Shown here: positions 1-11,373 of the stretch, in pieces
Numbering within the stretch: position 1 is the first letter of the stretch
How the letters are laid out: every line of letters starts with the position of its first letter
NCBI GenBank assembly: GCA_947172415.1
Contig: OX359194.1
Location: forward strand, 2,914,001 to 2,978,000
DNA from: Chondrosia reniformis
Lineage: Eukaryota; Porifera; Demospongiae; Chondrillida; Chondrillidae
DNA: 64,000 nt
Direction: 5' to 3'
Position numbers and translations under genes: made by a program
Notes under the pieces: model-generated
Told to the model about the DNA's origin: nothing
Database searches by the model: none
What the model saw: only the letters and a program-made list of their open reading frames with translations

Positions 1-610
1 AATCGGTTTCGTATAGCATCCTCCAGTGGCAGAAATAGATATTACCACTTGGCACTGTCCTTGAGATAAATGCATGTCCACTTACCATTGAGACTGTGGG
101 TCAGAGCACTATAGGCAGCATGTGGTTGACTAGAGACAATGGTGGCAAGTTGTTCTGGGTGTAGCATTGGGAGCCCCAACCTTAATTTGTAGAAGCATTT
201 GTGACAGAAAAGGTCCATGATTAGACAAAAGAGGGTGACTCTGGCCATCTTTTGATCCTTGCCCCACTGTTGCCGAAGACATTCACTGCTTGTTCATAGT
301 ATTCCTTTTCACAATAAGTGAAGACTTGGTGGCATTTGCATAATAGCCAAAATTGGGTCCAGTCTCTTTAGTTCATCCCACCAATCCTTCACACATTGGA
401 GTTGTCCCCCTGCCATGGCGTCATATGCAAACCAGACCTGCCTTGCGGAGGTAGACTCTGCTAGATGGTGTACAAGGGGCAGCGTGATAATGGAGTAAAT
501 GATCATTTCCAGGAGGTTGCCTTGGGTGGCACCTTCCTGGGAGAAGATGACTTTACCATCAATGCATAAAAGGGAGTTTCTACGGTACATGTGCAAACCA
601 CAACCGAACA
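1..610 (-). mobile_element. LINE-like reverse transcriptase fragment (unit 1)
   Basis: On the minus strand, translation gives a reverse-transcriptase palm fragment: a QEGATQG box near 545-525, close to the TQGDP box of non-LTR reverse transcriptases, followed by AYDAMAGGQLQCVKDWWDEL at about 430-370, matching the catalytic YxDD-type segment (here YDAM, so the first Asp is present but the second is changed). The continuation at 248-42 (LPMLHPEQLATIVSSQPHAAY) is the region after the palm. Reading is broken by frameshifts and the N-terminal part is absent. The same fragment lies in unit 2 (16091-16500) and, longer, in unit 3 (35180-36330), so it was present before the unit was duplicated. LINE class is inferred from the RT box; the exact clade is not resolved. 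Confidence 0.65.
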
Positions 611-817
611 CAAAATGGTGGTAAAAGCAATTGGTATATTTAACCTGTATTTCCTCACATTGCTTTAGATTGGAGATCAAAACAGAAATTATTTTTAGAA
701 CAGAAACTCTTACAATATGCGAGTTTGCTTGTAGACGTTGTTTAAAAGTTGTGATACCAGTCTCAAAAATACTACCCACAGTAATATCTAATTTTTCACC
801 CCGTATACTTTTAAAAT

Positions 818-1810
818 AATGCTTCCTTACAGAATAGAAAGGAGTGAGTGTCTGTGTCAGCACTGTGAATCACAGACAGTAGCCACTTCATTCTTAGGTG
901 TGAAAAGAATAGTAATGAAAGTAGCCTTTTGTTTGAGGAATTAAGAGAGAGGGCTGCTGAATTTGATAGCAAACTAGATAATGAAAAGCTGGTAGTGGCA
1001 TTGACTGAGGCTTGCATGCGTACTAGAATCTGGTTTTTAATATTAAAAAAGTGGAAAAGATGAAACTACGTCAGATAATAACCCCACTTTTTATTTTTTT
1101 TCTATTCATGTTTTTCTTTTCTTCATTCTATTTTTGTAATTATAACTGTAACTTACATTTAGACAAAACCCACATCATCATACTCTGTTAATCACCTTCC
1201 ATCCCTTATAGCACTTGAACTATAATGCACCACCTCCAAACTCGGTGCTTGTGTCTGAGAAGTGCAGCCTGATATCCTTAAGTGGCAAGGGCTTAATGTG
1301 CCCAGGCAGTGAGGCTATGTACCTGGGCGGAAGGCCTGGTAGCTTTAATGTCCGTTAAATGAAATTGAAATTGAGCGTCCATTAAATCAATCGCAAAAGT
1401 GTTAAACCATTGTGAAAAAACTGCATTGCTTAATAACATACAAAAATGTAAGAACTTCATGTAATTTCAATCAATCAATACTCAATTGGACATCAGCCAA
1501 AAACCCCAGTAACGGGGGTCTCCACACCCACGTACACCACACCAAACACTTATTATTACTTATATTATGCACCACCTCTGAACTCGGTGCTTGTGTGTGG
1601 CTGTCTGGGAAGTGCGGCCTGGTAGCCTTAAGTGGCGATGGCTTAATGTGCCCAGGCAGTCGGGTTATGTACCAAGGCGGATGGCCTGGTAGCCTTAAAG
1701 TAGCAATGGTTTATACGTGTCCATGTATAGCACTGTACCCCTTAACCACTTTTGGTTTGCTTTATACATTCATTGCATGCATGGGCATTCTAATAATTAT
1801 AATAATAAAT
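818..1810 (+). mobile_element. LINE 3' end: C-terminal zinc-knuckle remnant and 3' UTR (unit 1)
   Basis: Plus-strand codons from about 836 give a Cys-rich LINE C-terminus (ECLCQHCES) followed, in shifted frames, by an ALTEACMRTRIWFLI-like tail ending near 1063. A 3' UTR follows with two copies of a GCACCACCTCCGAACTCGG-type segment (about 1229 and 1568), and the element ends in short TAA/AAT repeats near 1795-1810. Paralogues with the same order are at 17246-18185 and 36900-39875. Lesions are frequent, so it is dead. The 3' simple-repeat tail is typical of several non-LTR clades. Confidence 0.6.
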
Positions 1811-1811
1811 A

Positions 1812-2110
1812 TACTCAGTTGCTGGGGCAACTGTCTGTGTTTAAATTTCATAACCGTGATACAATAGGATTTAAGAAGCTATAATTATACTGTATCAGCT
1901 TCTTAAATCCTGTTATATCCCTACCCAAATATGGTAAACGTTTCTACTTGGAGGGTGGACAATTCTCCTTACATTTAGGACAGTTGGAGTAGTCAGGGCA
2001 AGATCATTCTATGTAGTTGTCAGCGTTTAAGCAAAACCAACCAGACGCTAGATGAGCCATCCTGAAAGTTCCGCCAAAATAACAATAAGAAGTGACGGAG
2101 TGTATATCAC
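1812..2110. repeat. Dispersed repeat shared with 34440-34830
   Basis: This stretch (GGGCAACTGTCTGTGTTTAA onward, with an inverted pair around AAGAAGCTATA and CTTCTTAAATCCTG) is repeated at 34440-34830. The second copy holds a small minus-strand Cys-rich open frame (34546-34836, residues CSCPDYSNCPKCKENCPPP). In this copy the equivalent residues are partly changed. I do not recognise the family; it may be part of a non-autonomous element. Confidence 0.5.
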
Positions 2111-2154
2111 TCATACCATGGCGCTTCAGTGTATAACTATTACTAATAATATAT

Positions 2155-2650
2155 ATCAGAGAGTACAGTAGTACTCTCTATGTAGGGACAGTACGGGCTG
2201 TTTTGTTTTGCCTATACATTTGTATAGGAGTAAAAATCTGAAATAGGCTTCCGCTAGCGTTTTTCATTTTTTTCTTCATCTTCTTTATCTTCTTTGCCCA
2301 CTGTAACTAAAAAAGGAAATAAGCTTTCGGACTACTTCTTAGGCGAAAATTTTCTGTGCTATATTTTTTTGAAGAAGCGAGAGCAATAACATTATTATTG
2401 AGCATGACAGTTTTCATGGCCCAAGGCTTCAATAAATTCGCCATTTAAATGTCATAATCAGTTGAAGATTGCAAAACCAAAATACAAATCTAATTCCTAG
2501 CTCATGCTCCATAAAAAATACAGAAACTATAATATTAAATATTTTCTACAAAAATAGTGAAGATGTATATAGGGATGGCACAAAAAGTACAGAAACAAGA
2601 AAGGGATGTTACACAGTGAAGCATTAGCTATGCATGAATCCTACAAAACA
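2155..2650 (+). repeat. X1 repeat: element starting with a GAGAGTAC/GTACTCTC hairpin (unit 1)
   Basis: The sequence opens with a short terminal hairpin (GAGAGTACAGTAGTACTCTC), then GTAGGGAC and a conserved body of about 450 bp, ending with GATGTATATAGGGATGGCAC and ATGCATGAATCCTACAA. Copies with the same ends lie at 8095-8730, 18200-18730 and 39880-40395. The copy at 8095 is not next to a UGM gene, so this is a mobile repeat rather than a gene 3' UTR. It lies just downstream of the UGM stop in all three units and might supply 3' UTR sequence there. Confidence 0.55.
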
Positions 2651-2796
2651 ATATAGGGGTGCCTATGGTGCCCCAAAAGTGAAGGTAATTTACAGAAAAC
2701 TGATTCCTGATAAATGTTGTATATAAAGTAAGCATTACGGTTCCATGTCAAAAATTATATATTAATTAGTGTACAAGCAATGTGCAGGCTTGGCAA

Positions 2797-4958
2797 TTAA
2801 CTAAACATATGAACCCATAACCTCTCAAAGTAATGTCCTTCTTCTGGATTAGGATGGTTATCAACAAAACTCAGCAATTTTATATAAAATTCTAAAGGAT
2901 ACTGTTTAATTCTCTCTCTGTCTGCAGAGAAGCAAGCAGATGGTACCCAATCAATTTGACTCGGGGCACTCTTGCCAAAGGCTATATACTTAGCATGTAC
3001 TTAAGTACTTAGCATGTTGCATATTTCCACTGTTATAGTCCTCTTCCCAATGTCCAAAGTGTTTAAACCAACCCATGTCAATTTGGTTTAATGCATAAAC
3101 CATTTTATACCTACACCATTTTTGAGAGATTTAGAAAAATACTCAAAAGGTTTCCAAAGCAATATTCAGAATGTTCATTAACACTTCCTTGTACGAATGC
3201 TGTCACATCAGCCAGGTGGTGATAGTTGTTGACTATATGCTGCAGATAGGTATGGGATTCTCTACCAACATTTGGAAGCTTCTCCCACTGTTTAAAGTTA
3301 TGGCACGGTCTTACTTCCTTGCCCTTGTGATATACATGACAGTGAGAAGACACAGAATCCAACCATGTCAGGTCTTCATCGTAATTAGATGCAACTATTT
3401 CAAACTGTTGGTCTACAGGTGGATTTGGAGGATAAACAGAGACCCTCTTGTCGTTCTTTTTAGAATTGACTTTATTGGGATTAGGATATGTGTCCTCAGG
3501 GTAACCATTCATTATGAAGTCAGCTATTTCTACTCCCTGCATAAAGGAGTGGTCTTGGTTACCAACTTCATATCTCTACCCACCAAATCTTCCTCTGGAG
3601 TAAACTCTATTGGACTCTAGCCAAGGCTGTATTTCACCAAGGAGGTTTTCCCTTTCAAGGAAGGGAACTGGATAGCCTCGCTCTAAGCGATGATAAAATT
3701 TAGAGACAATATTGTTAGAAGTGATAAAGTGAAAGTTAATTAAAGCATTTATTGTTCTATCAATAAGAACTTCTTTACTCCATCTATCATGATTATCTGT
3801 CTCTTTGGGTTCTGCTGCCTCACACATAAGTGACCAGTAGCTTCCTGGTTCTGGTACATGGTCATCAGAGTAACTGGAGAACACAGTGATTCTGTAGAAT
3901 GGTGCATCAGCATCGGGAAAGTACATCCATGACTTGTCTGCTAGAGATTTTGGAGGTTGTCCGCGTAAACCTATTCCAATAATGTGAGTATGACTGTATA
4001 CAAATTGATCAGCGAGCGTCTTTACTTTATTCAAAGTATCACCGGAATTGTTGATCATTTTGAGAAATAGGTCAAGCGGAACTGTAGATATTAGGTGATC
4101 AAATTCAAGATGATAACGTAAAGCTGGATCTGACTTTGGTTCTATTTCTAATCTCTTCTTCTGTATGTCAATGCTAATCACTTGTTGTTCAAAGTGAAAT
4201 AATCCATGAGGAAGTCTGGCTGTCACATTACCCCAGATACCACCAGTGCCACTGTAGCGAGGAAAACGAAAGAATCTGTTTGGACCCCATGCAGAATCTT
4301 TTAAAGCTTCTTCCTTCCCCAATGATGCAATCTTTGACTTTATCTGTTTAACATTTGGAACTGCTACACGTTCTCCAACCCAAACAGAGTTCATTTCACG
4401 AGGATCCACAGTCCAAACCTTACGATTGTATTTTCTCATAAATATATTACAAAGGCCTTCGCCAAAGTTCCACAAAAGCCACTGATCAAAGTTAGCCGGC
4501 TTCTCATCTCTTGAGATCACTTCTTCCAATCCCTTTAGACTTATTTCTCTGTCAGGTTCATCCATCAAGTGAATGTTATCTTGAACTGGATAGGGTATAA
4601 ACCTGCGCTTTCCATCTGAACCTTTCATGAAGGCAAACGAGGCCCTTGTATGCTGATTCCAATCTGCCATAGCCTCATTTAGAACTGTATCAAAATGAAT
4701 ATAGTGAGAGAAGACCACATGTCCACCCATGTCCCACAGGAATCCTTTTTCATCTCTCATTGATGATGCAAGACCTCCAGGCTTACTTTCTTTTTCTAAT
4801 ACAATGACATGGGTGTTGCTGTTCATAGTCCCCAATTGATGTAGTCTGTGCACAGCTCCTAAACCAGTAGGACCTGTACCAATCACCACTATTCTTTGCT
4901 TCTTTTTGCAGTCATAATTTACATATCGCGGACAGATTGTTCTACTTTCAAAATGCAC
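2797..4958 (-). pseudogene. UDP-galactopyranose mutase/DUF3431 fusion, decayed copy 1
   Basis: This is the oldest-looking of three tandem copies. Codons 1-460 are open and match the intact copies almost residue for residue, including the FAD-binding loop GTGPTG, GGLASS, GGHVVFSHY and the GERVAVP segment. At codon 461 the Trp of the GGWRYEVGNQDHSF motif is a TAG stop (3576-3578). The frame resumes at 3542 and runs through much of DUF3431, then loses one A in a short A run near 3147. Near 2985-3010 a patch coding for the TFRGFYK segment of the intact copies is replaced by repeated TACTTAGCATG. A protein stopped at 460 would lack the end of the mutase fold and all of DUF3431. It could still be transcribed, but it is almost certainly not functional. 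Confidence 0.85.
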
Positions 4959-5440
4959 TATAGAATTATATATACATAGAAGGCTGTAAATACATGCATT
5001 GTATAATTATATATATACAATCAAGTATATATCTGCTACAAAATACAACTTACAAAAGTTTTTATTCATATAGGTTAACTACTTAACACAAGTTTAGTCT
5101 CTGTGTAGTGTGAACAACGTAAAATGTAAACCCATGCTATATACAAGCAAACAGTGAGACACTGAGATCTCAAACTTATAATATATATGTGACCTTCCAT
5201 GGGAATTTATGTATTCCAAAATTGAGATTTTTGTAGATTTTGCAGCTTCAGTGTGAATATATACATTTTTACTTTTTTCTATGTGGCTATCTCCTTCCAT
5301 TGAAGAGTGATAGTGAATTAAATTTTAATTTTAATGATATTTATGAGGATCTAACAGAAGACATTTGCTATTCTGAAGCTCATTTGAAATTCCAACTACT
5401 TCTTCACTTTCATCATGTTCAAAAAGATTCATAATAAAGG
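4959..5440 (-). other. Conserved block upstream of UGM copy 1
   Basis: This block is conserved at 21046-21450 and 42716-43110, including AATTATATATACATAGAAGG next to the ORF and a segment coding (minus strand) for a short peptide MGLHFTLFTLHRD at about 5140-5095. Read on the minus strand, candidate splice acceptors TATTTACAG and TTCTATAG directly precede the UGM ORF. A 5' exon and promoter should lie here or further upstream, but I cannot assign them. Confidence 0.4.
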
Positions 5441-5704
5441 GCGGATCCAGGGCAAAATAGTAGGGGGGCTGGGCACAGCAGTAGCTACAAAAGTGACCTG
5501 TTGGCATGGCCCACAGCATTCTTGGGGGGCATGCTCCCCAGGTACAGTGATTAGATTTCAACTGTCAACTGCCTCACGTAAATGTGGGCCACCCGCCCTA
5601 TCTCTAAGATAACTGCAACCAATATATACGTACCACACTGCTGCACATGTAAGTCGCACAATTAAATCCATTTATAAACGTATTACATACTTTTTCAGAA
5701 TTGA

Positions 5705-5780
5705 CTGGTCTTGAGTGGCCTTCGTATCCTTATCCTTGTAACAGACTGAGGATAAGAATATGAAGGCCGCTCAACACCAG
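5705..5780. repeat. Hairpin repeat (copy 1 of 5)
   Basis: Arms CTGGTCTTGAGTGGCCTTCG and its near complement are separated by a short loop containing TTGTAACAGACTGAGG. The same hairpin occurs at 8943-9010, 11057-11122, 23617-24437 (interrupted by a MITE) and 44214-44290, always followed by GATCGCTGATCATT. Confidence 0.7.
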
Positions 5781-6184
5781 ATCGCTGATCATTTTACACA
5801 AATTTGGAATTTGAAAGAAAGTGCAAACATCACTGCCTGAATATTTTTGTACATGGTTATATGTATAGTAAAATCTTACACTTTTATGCATGTAGTATTA
5901 CAGTGTCCATTCAAGGGACGAGCTGGGACACCAGTATTTGTCCTTTCACCACAACCATGAATTTTACGTTAATTGCCATTAAAAACATCATAATAGTACG
6001 GTACCTGGTGCTCGGGTCAACCATGGTGCATGTTTGGGTTTGAAAATCCCTTGTTTTTACAAACTTAGTGGCCCAAAGGTTTATGAAATAACTTTTAGGC
6101 AATTCAAACTAATTGTCTTTAAGATGGTACATCTTTTGACTCTTTGTGCGTCTAAAAACACAGTTTGGCTTTAGAAATCTTTTG

Positions 6185-6300
6185 GTCGAACGTTTTGACC
6201 CCGAGGTTAGTAGCCAAGGAAGATGTTGTGCCTACCCCAAGGTAGTAGCCAAGGAAGATGTTGTTCCCACCCCATGGTAGTAGCCAAGGATAATGTTGTG
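6185..6300. repeat. Minisatellite, 30-36 bp period (copy 1)
   Basis: About three units of GGTAGTAGCCAAGGAAGATG followed by TTGTGCCCACCCC. The family is longer at 44548-44925. See the findings for its in-frame coding character. Confidence 0.75.
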
Positions 6301-7072
6301 CCCAGTCCACTGATTCATGGTTGTGGTGACATTGGTCGTGATTCATGGTTGTGGTGACATTGTGGTTGTAGTATTTAGACGTTCCGCTTTAGAGTCGGTT
6401 TAGAGTCAGTCACAATCACACATGAACTCAACAATAATGACTGGAAAGCACCTGGAAAGCACATGGTTACCACTATCACAATAGTTACAATCATGTTATA
6501 ACACTACCGTATATGCTATGGTACTATTTCTATTAACAATTAAGTCCTAACAGTCAGTCACAAGTATGCCACAGTGGTGAAACTCTCCGAGTGTCCACTG
6601 TGGAAGAAGAAATTGCTGCAATTTTATGCAAGACAAAGGAAGATCATATCGATTGTGCTTAATGAACCAACAACTTTGCTCAAAGGCTACTGAAGCACCA
6701 AAGGTTGCAGTCTGTCTATGCAGTTTGGTGGAATTTCCACAATTATAACATCGTAGTCAAGAAAAGATTCTGTTATCTGTCCTTGAAATTAATCAACAAT
6801 AGCCAGGGCATGGAACTTATTTGGTAGATTTAGTTCCTTCCTGCATTTTTTCGCCCATGATTTAACCCATTCATGGGTGGGAAAGAAAACGAAGGATGCT
6901 TTATTTGGATATGAAGCACCGGATAATCTGATTATGCGAAGTGATTTCGAGAGAGGAACAACCTTCTACAAATCGATAAACCAGAGTAAACATATTAAGT
7001 TCGCAGATAAATGTACGCTATAGAATCGCCGTCCAAAATATTTCCACTAGGTTAGAATCGACTAAAAACTAA

Positions 7073-7468
7073 AGCTGCGTTTACACGACAAGTTTTAAAC
7101 TGGTTTAAAGATTGGTTTCCCTATAGTCGCGATTAACTATCAACGTATAAACAGTTTAAACCGTTTTATAAACTGGTTTACGTAATCCACCTCAAGAGGT
7201 AGTTTAACTTGCGGATTAACTAATCTAGTTCTGCGTGTAAACAATTTAAACTAGCTTTATAGTGGCGCTCGTTTTCTAACCAATCATTATCTCTAAAACA
7301 CTGATTTACAATCCTGTTCCAGGTATAACTCGAAAAGACGAAAGTTCGTTAATTCACGCAGTATAAATCCTCTTTATTAGAATGCGTGAGGACACGACTG
7401 TAAGCTGGTTTACGTAAACCACTTCATTGAAACCGGTTTACGTAAGCTATAGCCTTATTGCATGTGTA
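7073..7468. mobile_element. MITE-like insertion in repeat A1
   Basis: Paralogues read CTAAGTAAGAAATATTACC uninterrupted (25619, 61106), while here about 395 bp separates AAAAACTA from GTAAGAAATATTACC. The insert begins AGCTGCGTTTACACGACAAG, ends GCATGTGTAA, and is filled with inverted GTTTAAAC/AAACTGGTTTA motifs. There is no coding capacity. Its exact ends and target duplication are uncertain (TAA is possible). Confidence 0.55.
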
Positions 7469-8094
7469 AAGTAAGAAATATTACCTTGATTTTTCACTTG
7501 TTTCGTCCAGAAAGAGAAAGTTGTATGGAGATTATTAGGCATAAAAATACAGATGAGAATGATTAGCATCTTTTTCTTTGTCTCATCTTAGTCCTTAATA
7601 CAGTTTTCAAATGGGTAAATGAAAGTTGGTCGAACCCGGGTTAGTTTAATCCGGTCACTCGGTTTCCGTTACTTCAAGATGAGAGATGCGAGATGCGAGA
7701 TGCGAGATGCCAGAAGCGAGATGTAAGATGCGAGAAGCAGCAAGATGCGAGATGCAAGATGCGAGAAGCGAGATGCGAGATGCGAGATGTAAGATGCGAG
7801 AAGCGAGATGCGAGTTCATCGGTTCTTTGTTGCCAGTTCAGACATCGCCGTGCTCCCCTGCGGTGACATGATGTAAACGAAAATCTATCACTTCCTAACT
7901 TTGGGAGCTTCTTGACAAAAGGTAAAACTAAATTTTCGCGTGTGTAATTTTGATAGCTAGTGCCGTTGCCGACATGTACAAGGGTTTTCATTCTCTAGAT
8001 AGCTGCACATCTCGGGTACGAAGTACAATTTCAAAATTATACGCGGTGAAAATTTAGATACTTTTGTGCGAAGTTTTTTGAGAAGCATGGTATC
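7469..8094. repeat. Repeat A tail with GATGCGAG minisatellite and short inverted repeat
   Basis: The stretch contains TTAGCATCTTTTTCTTTG, then a tandem array of 7-10 bp units (GAGATGC/GAAGCGAGATG) at 7679-7815, then a block with inverted segments around CTAAATTTTCGCGTGTGTAA and TATACGCGGTGAAAATTTAG. The same order recurs at 10320-10980. A related last block is at 12605-12800. No gene is supported; open frames across the array are low-complexity artefacts. Confidence 0.6.
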
Positions 8095-8611
8095 ATCAGG
8101 AAGTACGGTAGTACTCCCTATGTTGGGATGACACGGTTTTTTTTCGTTTTCCCCATACATTGGTATAGGAGCAAAATCTCGAAATAGGCCGAAAATCGAC
8201 TAAACAAGGCTATAGATATATATATATATATATATATATATGTATAGCTAACTATACAATATACATACTCTAAATAGACCTTAAAAGCAAGCGAATATGT
8301 CCCGCTGGCTAAATAATAAACTTGAAAAATTCCCATTTAGTCTTCTTCATATTCTTCTTCGCCAGCCATAACTACAAAACTAGATAAGCTTTTGGACTAA
8401 TTGTTAAACGAAACTATTGCAAATTTTTCGAGCTGTATTCTTTTGTAGAAGCGAGAGCGATAACGCTATTATTGAGTATGACGGTTTTCATGGCCCAAGG
8501 TCAAGGCCTCAATTAATTCGCCATTTTAATGATGTCACATTCAGTCGAAGATTGCGAAACGAAAATGGGTTTAAATACAATCGAATTCCTAGCTTATGCT
8601 CCACAGAAACA
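8095..8611 (+). repeat. X1 repeat, solo copy
   Basis: It opens with AGTACGGTAGTACTCCCTATG and carries the X1 body (AAGCGAGAGCGATAACG, CATGGCCCAAGGTCAAGG). It contains a (TA)n tract at 8214-8240. It runs directly into the long palindrome at 8612-8852 and has no UGM gene beside it. Confidence 0.55.
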
Positions 8612-8852
8612 AGAGAACAATAAAAATTTTCTACAAAAATGGTGAAGATGTAGGGATGGCACAAGAAGCACAGAAACAAGAAAGGGATGTTACACAGTGA
8701 AGCATTAGCTATGCATGAATCCTACAAGCAAGGGTGTTGTATGATTCATGCATAGCTAATGCTTCACTGTGTAACATCCCTTTCTTGTTTCTGTGCTTTT
8801 TGTGCCATCCCTACATCTTCACCATTTTTGTAGAAATTTTTTATTGTTCTCT
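8612..8852. repeat. Long near-perfect palindrome (about 110-bp arms)
   Basis: The left arm 8612-8721 (AGAGAACAATAAAAATTTTC to GCATGAATC) is the reverse complement of 8743-8852 with few mismatches and a 21-bp spacer. The left arm equals the terminal part of the X1 repeat, so this is two X1 ends joined head to head or a foldback form of that element. Confidence 0.8.
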
Positions 8853-9147
8853 TACTTTAGGCTGTCGACAACTGCTGCACGTGTAAGTCGCACAATTAAA
8901 TGCGTTAATAAACATAATGCGTACTTTTTCAGAATTGTCTGGTCTTGAGTGGCCTTTGTATCCTTATCCTTGTAAAAGACTGAGGATATGCAGGCCATTC
9001 AAGACCAGATCGCTGATCATTTCACACAAATTTGGAACTTGAAAGAAAGTGTAAACATCACCGCCTGACTATTTTTGTACATAGTTATATGTATAGTAAA
9101 ATCTTACACTTTTATACATGTATATATAGTATTACAGTGGACTGTCC

Positions 9148-9511
9148 TGTCACTGGAATTTTGGTCCTGAAAATATTGGTCCTAGGACCAACTTTATCAG
9201 CAAAAATTATGGTCCCCTGGACCAATATTTCTTGAAAACATCGGTCCTACCCTGAAAATATTGGTCCCACTTATTTATTCTCGCACATTTTAGTAAGTTC
9301 TTCTTGTTGGTACCCCACCTTTAGCCGTTAAAGCATTTCGAGTTCACTAATATATGATTTCTGCAGACTTACAATTACCGTGGTAATTGTAAGTCTGCAA
9401 ATTTTCAAACTCGGACCAATATTCAAGGAGAAATGGTCTGACCGGACCATTTTCTCTAAAACTATTGGTCCCCTGGACCAATTTTTTCACAGGACCAAAA
9501 TTTCCGTGACA
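9148..9511. mobile_element. MITE with TGTCAC termini and GTCC target duplication
   Basis: The insert is bounded by TGTCACTGGAATTTTGGTCC and the matching right end GGACCAAAATTTCCGTGACA, with GTCC on both sides (9144-9147 and 9512-9515). Repeat A3 at 24485 shows the empty site (GGACTGTCCATCC). The interior has repeated GGTCC/GGACC palindromes and a central hairpin GCAGACTTACAATTACC at 9362-9397. It is non-coding; the superfamily is not assigned. Confidence 0.75.
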
Positions 9512-9849
9512 GTCCATCCATTGGACGGGCTGGGATACCAGTATTAGTCCTTTGAATGAAGGTGCCCTTAACTCAGAATGTCTCATCACAATGTCACCAC
9601 AACCATGAATTTTATGTTAATTGCCATCAAAAACATCGTAATAATACGGTACCTGGTGCTTGGGTCAACTATGGAGCATGTTTGGGTTTGGAAATCCCTT
9701 GTTTTTACAAACTTAGTGGCCCAAAGGTTTTTGAAGTAACTTTTAGGCAATTCAAACTAATTGTCTTTAAGATGGTACATCTTTTGACTCGTTGTGCATC
9801 TAAAAACACAGTTTGGCTTTAGAAATCTTTTGGTCTAACGTTTTGACCC

Positions 9850-9980
9850 CGAGGGTAGTAGCCAAGGAGGATGTTGTGCCCACCATGGTAGTAGCCGAGG
9901 AAGATGTTGTGCCCACCATGGTAGTAGCCGAGGAAGATGTTGTGCCCACCCCATGGTAGTAGCCAAGGAAGATGTTGTGT
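9850..9980. repeat. Minisatellite, 33-bp period (copy 2)
   Basis: About four units of GGTAGTAGCCGAGGAAGATG plus TTGTGCCCACCAT. It belongs to the same family as 6185, 24728 and 44548. Confidence 0.75.
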
Positions 9981-10557
9981 CCAGTCCACTGACACAGGAT
10001 CAAATTACAGGTTTCATATGGCATGACTTGAACAGCCAGGTTTCAAATGGTGCTCAAGAATGTGCTAACGAATTTCACTGGTTCCAAGTTTTTAACAGCC
10101 CCCTTTCCGAGTTTTATATATACTTTCATACCTTTTAAAACCTGGCAGTTCATAGAGTTTCTAATAGCATTACATTGATTAACTTAACGCTTTTTCACAT
10201 TGATTCAACGGACGTTCGCGGATTGATTTAACATGATTTTAACGATAAACCAGAGTAAACATATTAAGTTCGCAGATAAATGTACGTTATAGAATCGCCG
10301 TCCAAAATATTTCCACTAAGTTAGAATCGACTAGAAAGTAAGTAAAAAACAGTACCTTGATTTTTCTCTTGACGTCCAGGAAGAGTAAGTTGTATGCAGA
10401 CAATTAGGCATAAAATACATGTGAACATGATTAGCATCTTTTTCTTTGTTGTTAGTCTCATCTTGGTCCTTAATACAGTTTTCACTTGGGTAATCGAAGG
10501 TGAGTCGAACCTCGGTTATATAGTTTAATCCGGTCACTCAGCTTCCGTTACTTCAAG

Positions 10558-10690
10558 AATGCGACATGCCAGATGCGACATGCCAGACGCGAGATGCCAG
10601 ACGCGAGATGCGAGATGCACGATGCGAGAAGCAAGATGCGAGATGCAAGATGAGAGAAGCGAGATACGAGATGAGAGATGCCAGCGCAGC
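10558..10690. repeat. GATGCGAG-type minisatellite
   Basis: A tandem array of GCGAGATGC/CAGACGCGAGATG units, paralogous to 7679-7815. Confidence 0.7.
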
Positions 10691-11009
10691 GGCTCGTTGT
10701 TGCCAGCTCAGACATCGCCGTGATCCCCTGCGGTGATGTAAACGAACATCTAACTTCTTGACAAAAGGTATAAAACTAAATTTTCACTGTGTGTAATTTT
10801 GATAGCTATGGTACCGTTGCCGAATGTGCAAGGGTTTTCATTTGATTTCTCGTAAAATTCTCTAAAAAGCTGCACATCTCGGAAACGAAGTACAGTTTCA
10901 AAATTACACGCCGTGAAAATTTAGATACTTTCATGCCATATCTTTTGAGACTGCATGGTATTATTACTTTAAGCCGTCATTTACAATTGCTGCACGTGTA
11001 AGTCGCACA

Positions 11010-11150
11010 ATTAAATGTGTTAAAAAACGTACTTCGTACTTGTTCAGAATTGACTGGTCTTGAGTGGCCTTCGTATCCTTATCCTTGTAACAGACTGAGG
11101 ATACAAAGGCCACTCAAGACCAGATCGCTGATCATTTCACACAAATATGC
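11010..11150. repeat. Repeat A fragment with hairpin
   Basis: AAGTCGCACAATTAAATG is followed by a long-armed hairpin (11057-11122) and CAGATCGCTGATCATTTCAC. The rest of repeat A is missing after 11150. The following 220 bp (to 11373) is AT-rich with no recognisable feature. Confidence 0.65.
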
Positions 11151-11373
11151 AACTTCTCCAATTTCTATAAACGACATTTTCAAACCACTGAAATGAACCG
11201 CCTTAATTAAATTAATGTATGAATTTTAATTAGTCAAATGAATCGAATTAAAATCGTGAAAATATTGAAAGTTTGGTTGACTTGAAAGCTTACACACCCT
11301 TAAGCAAGTTATTCATGATACCTACAATAATTGCATAATATGTAGATATCGCTTGAGGGGGGGCATAGCTGTG

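Larger units (their letters stand above)
5600..7072. repeat. Composite repeat A, copy A1
   Basis: A long low-copy repeat in fixed order: CTGCACATGTAAGTCGCACA, an imperfect hairpin (5705-5780), CATGGTTATATGTATAGTAA, a conserved block with GTGGCCCAAAGGTTT, the 11-codon minisatellite (6185-6300), a block read as a Glu/Ala-rich peptide in other copies (about 6596-6745), and a tail shared with 25500 and 61000 that includes GATAAACCAGAGTAAACATA. Other copies are A2 (8870-10980), A3 (22930-25960) and A4 (43540-45321 plus 60759-61460). Parts of the tail are deleted here. Function is unknown; no transposase is visible. Confidence 0.55.
8870..10980. repeat. Composite repeat A, copy A2
   Basis: Same order as A1: hairpin (8943-9010), TGGACTGTCC segment (interrupted by the MITE at 9148-9511), the GTGGCCCAAAGGTTT block, minisatellite (9850-9980), AAACCAGAGTAAACATATTA tail, GATGCGAG array (10558-10690) and the inverted block (10760-10980). 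The middle block after the minisatellite is replaced by unrelated sequence at about 9990-10200. Confidence 0.6.

Noticed and set aside
2155-2650. X1 as the native 3' UTR of the UGM gene
   Set aside because: The same sequence stands alone at 8095-8852 and partly at 23728 inside a MITE, so it is a dispersed repeat, though it may serve as 3' UTR secondarily.
7679-7815. CRISPR-like or coding repeat array
   Set aside because: 7-10 bp purine-rich units are simple minisatellite sequence; the open frames across it on both strands are low-complexity artefacts.
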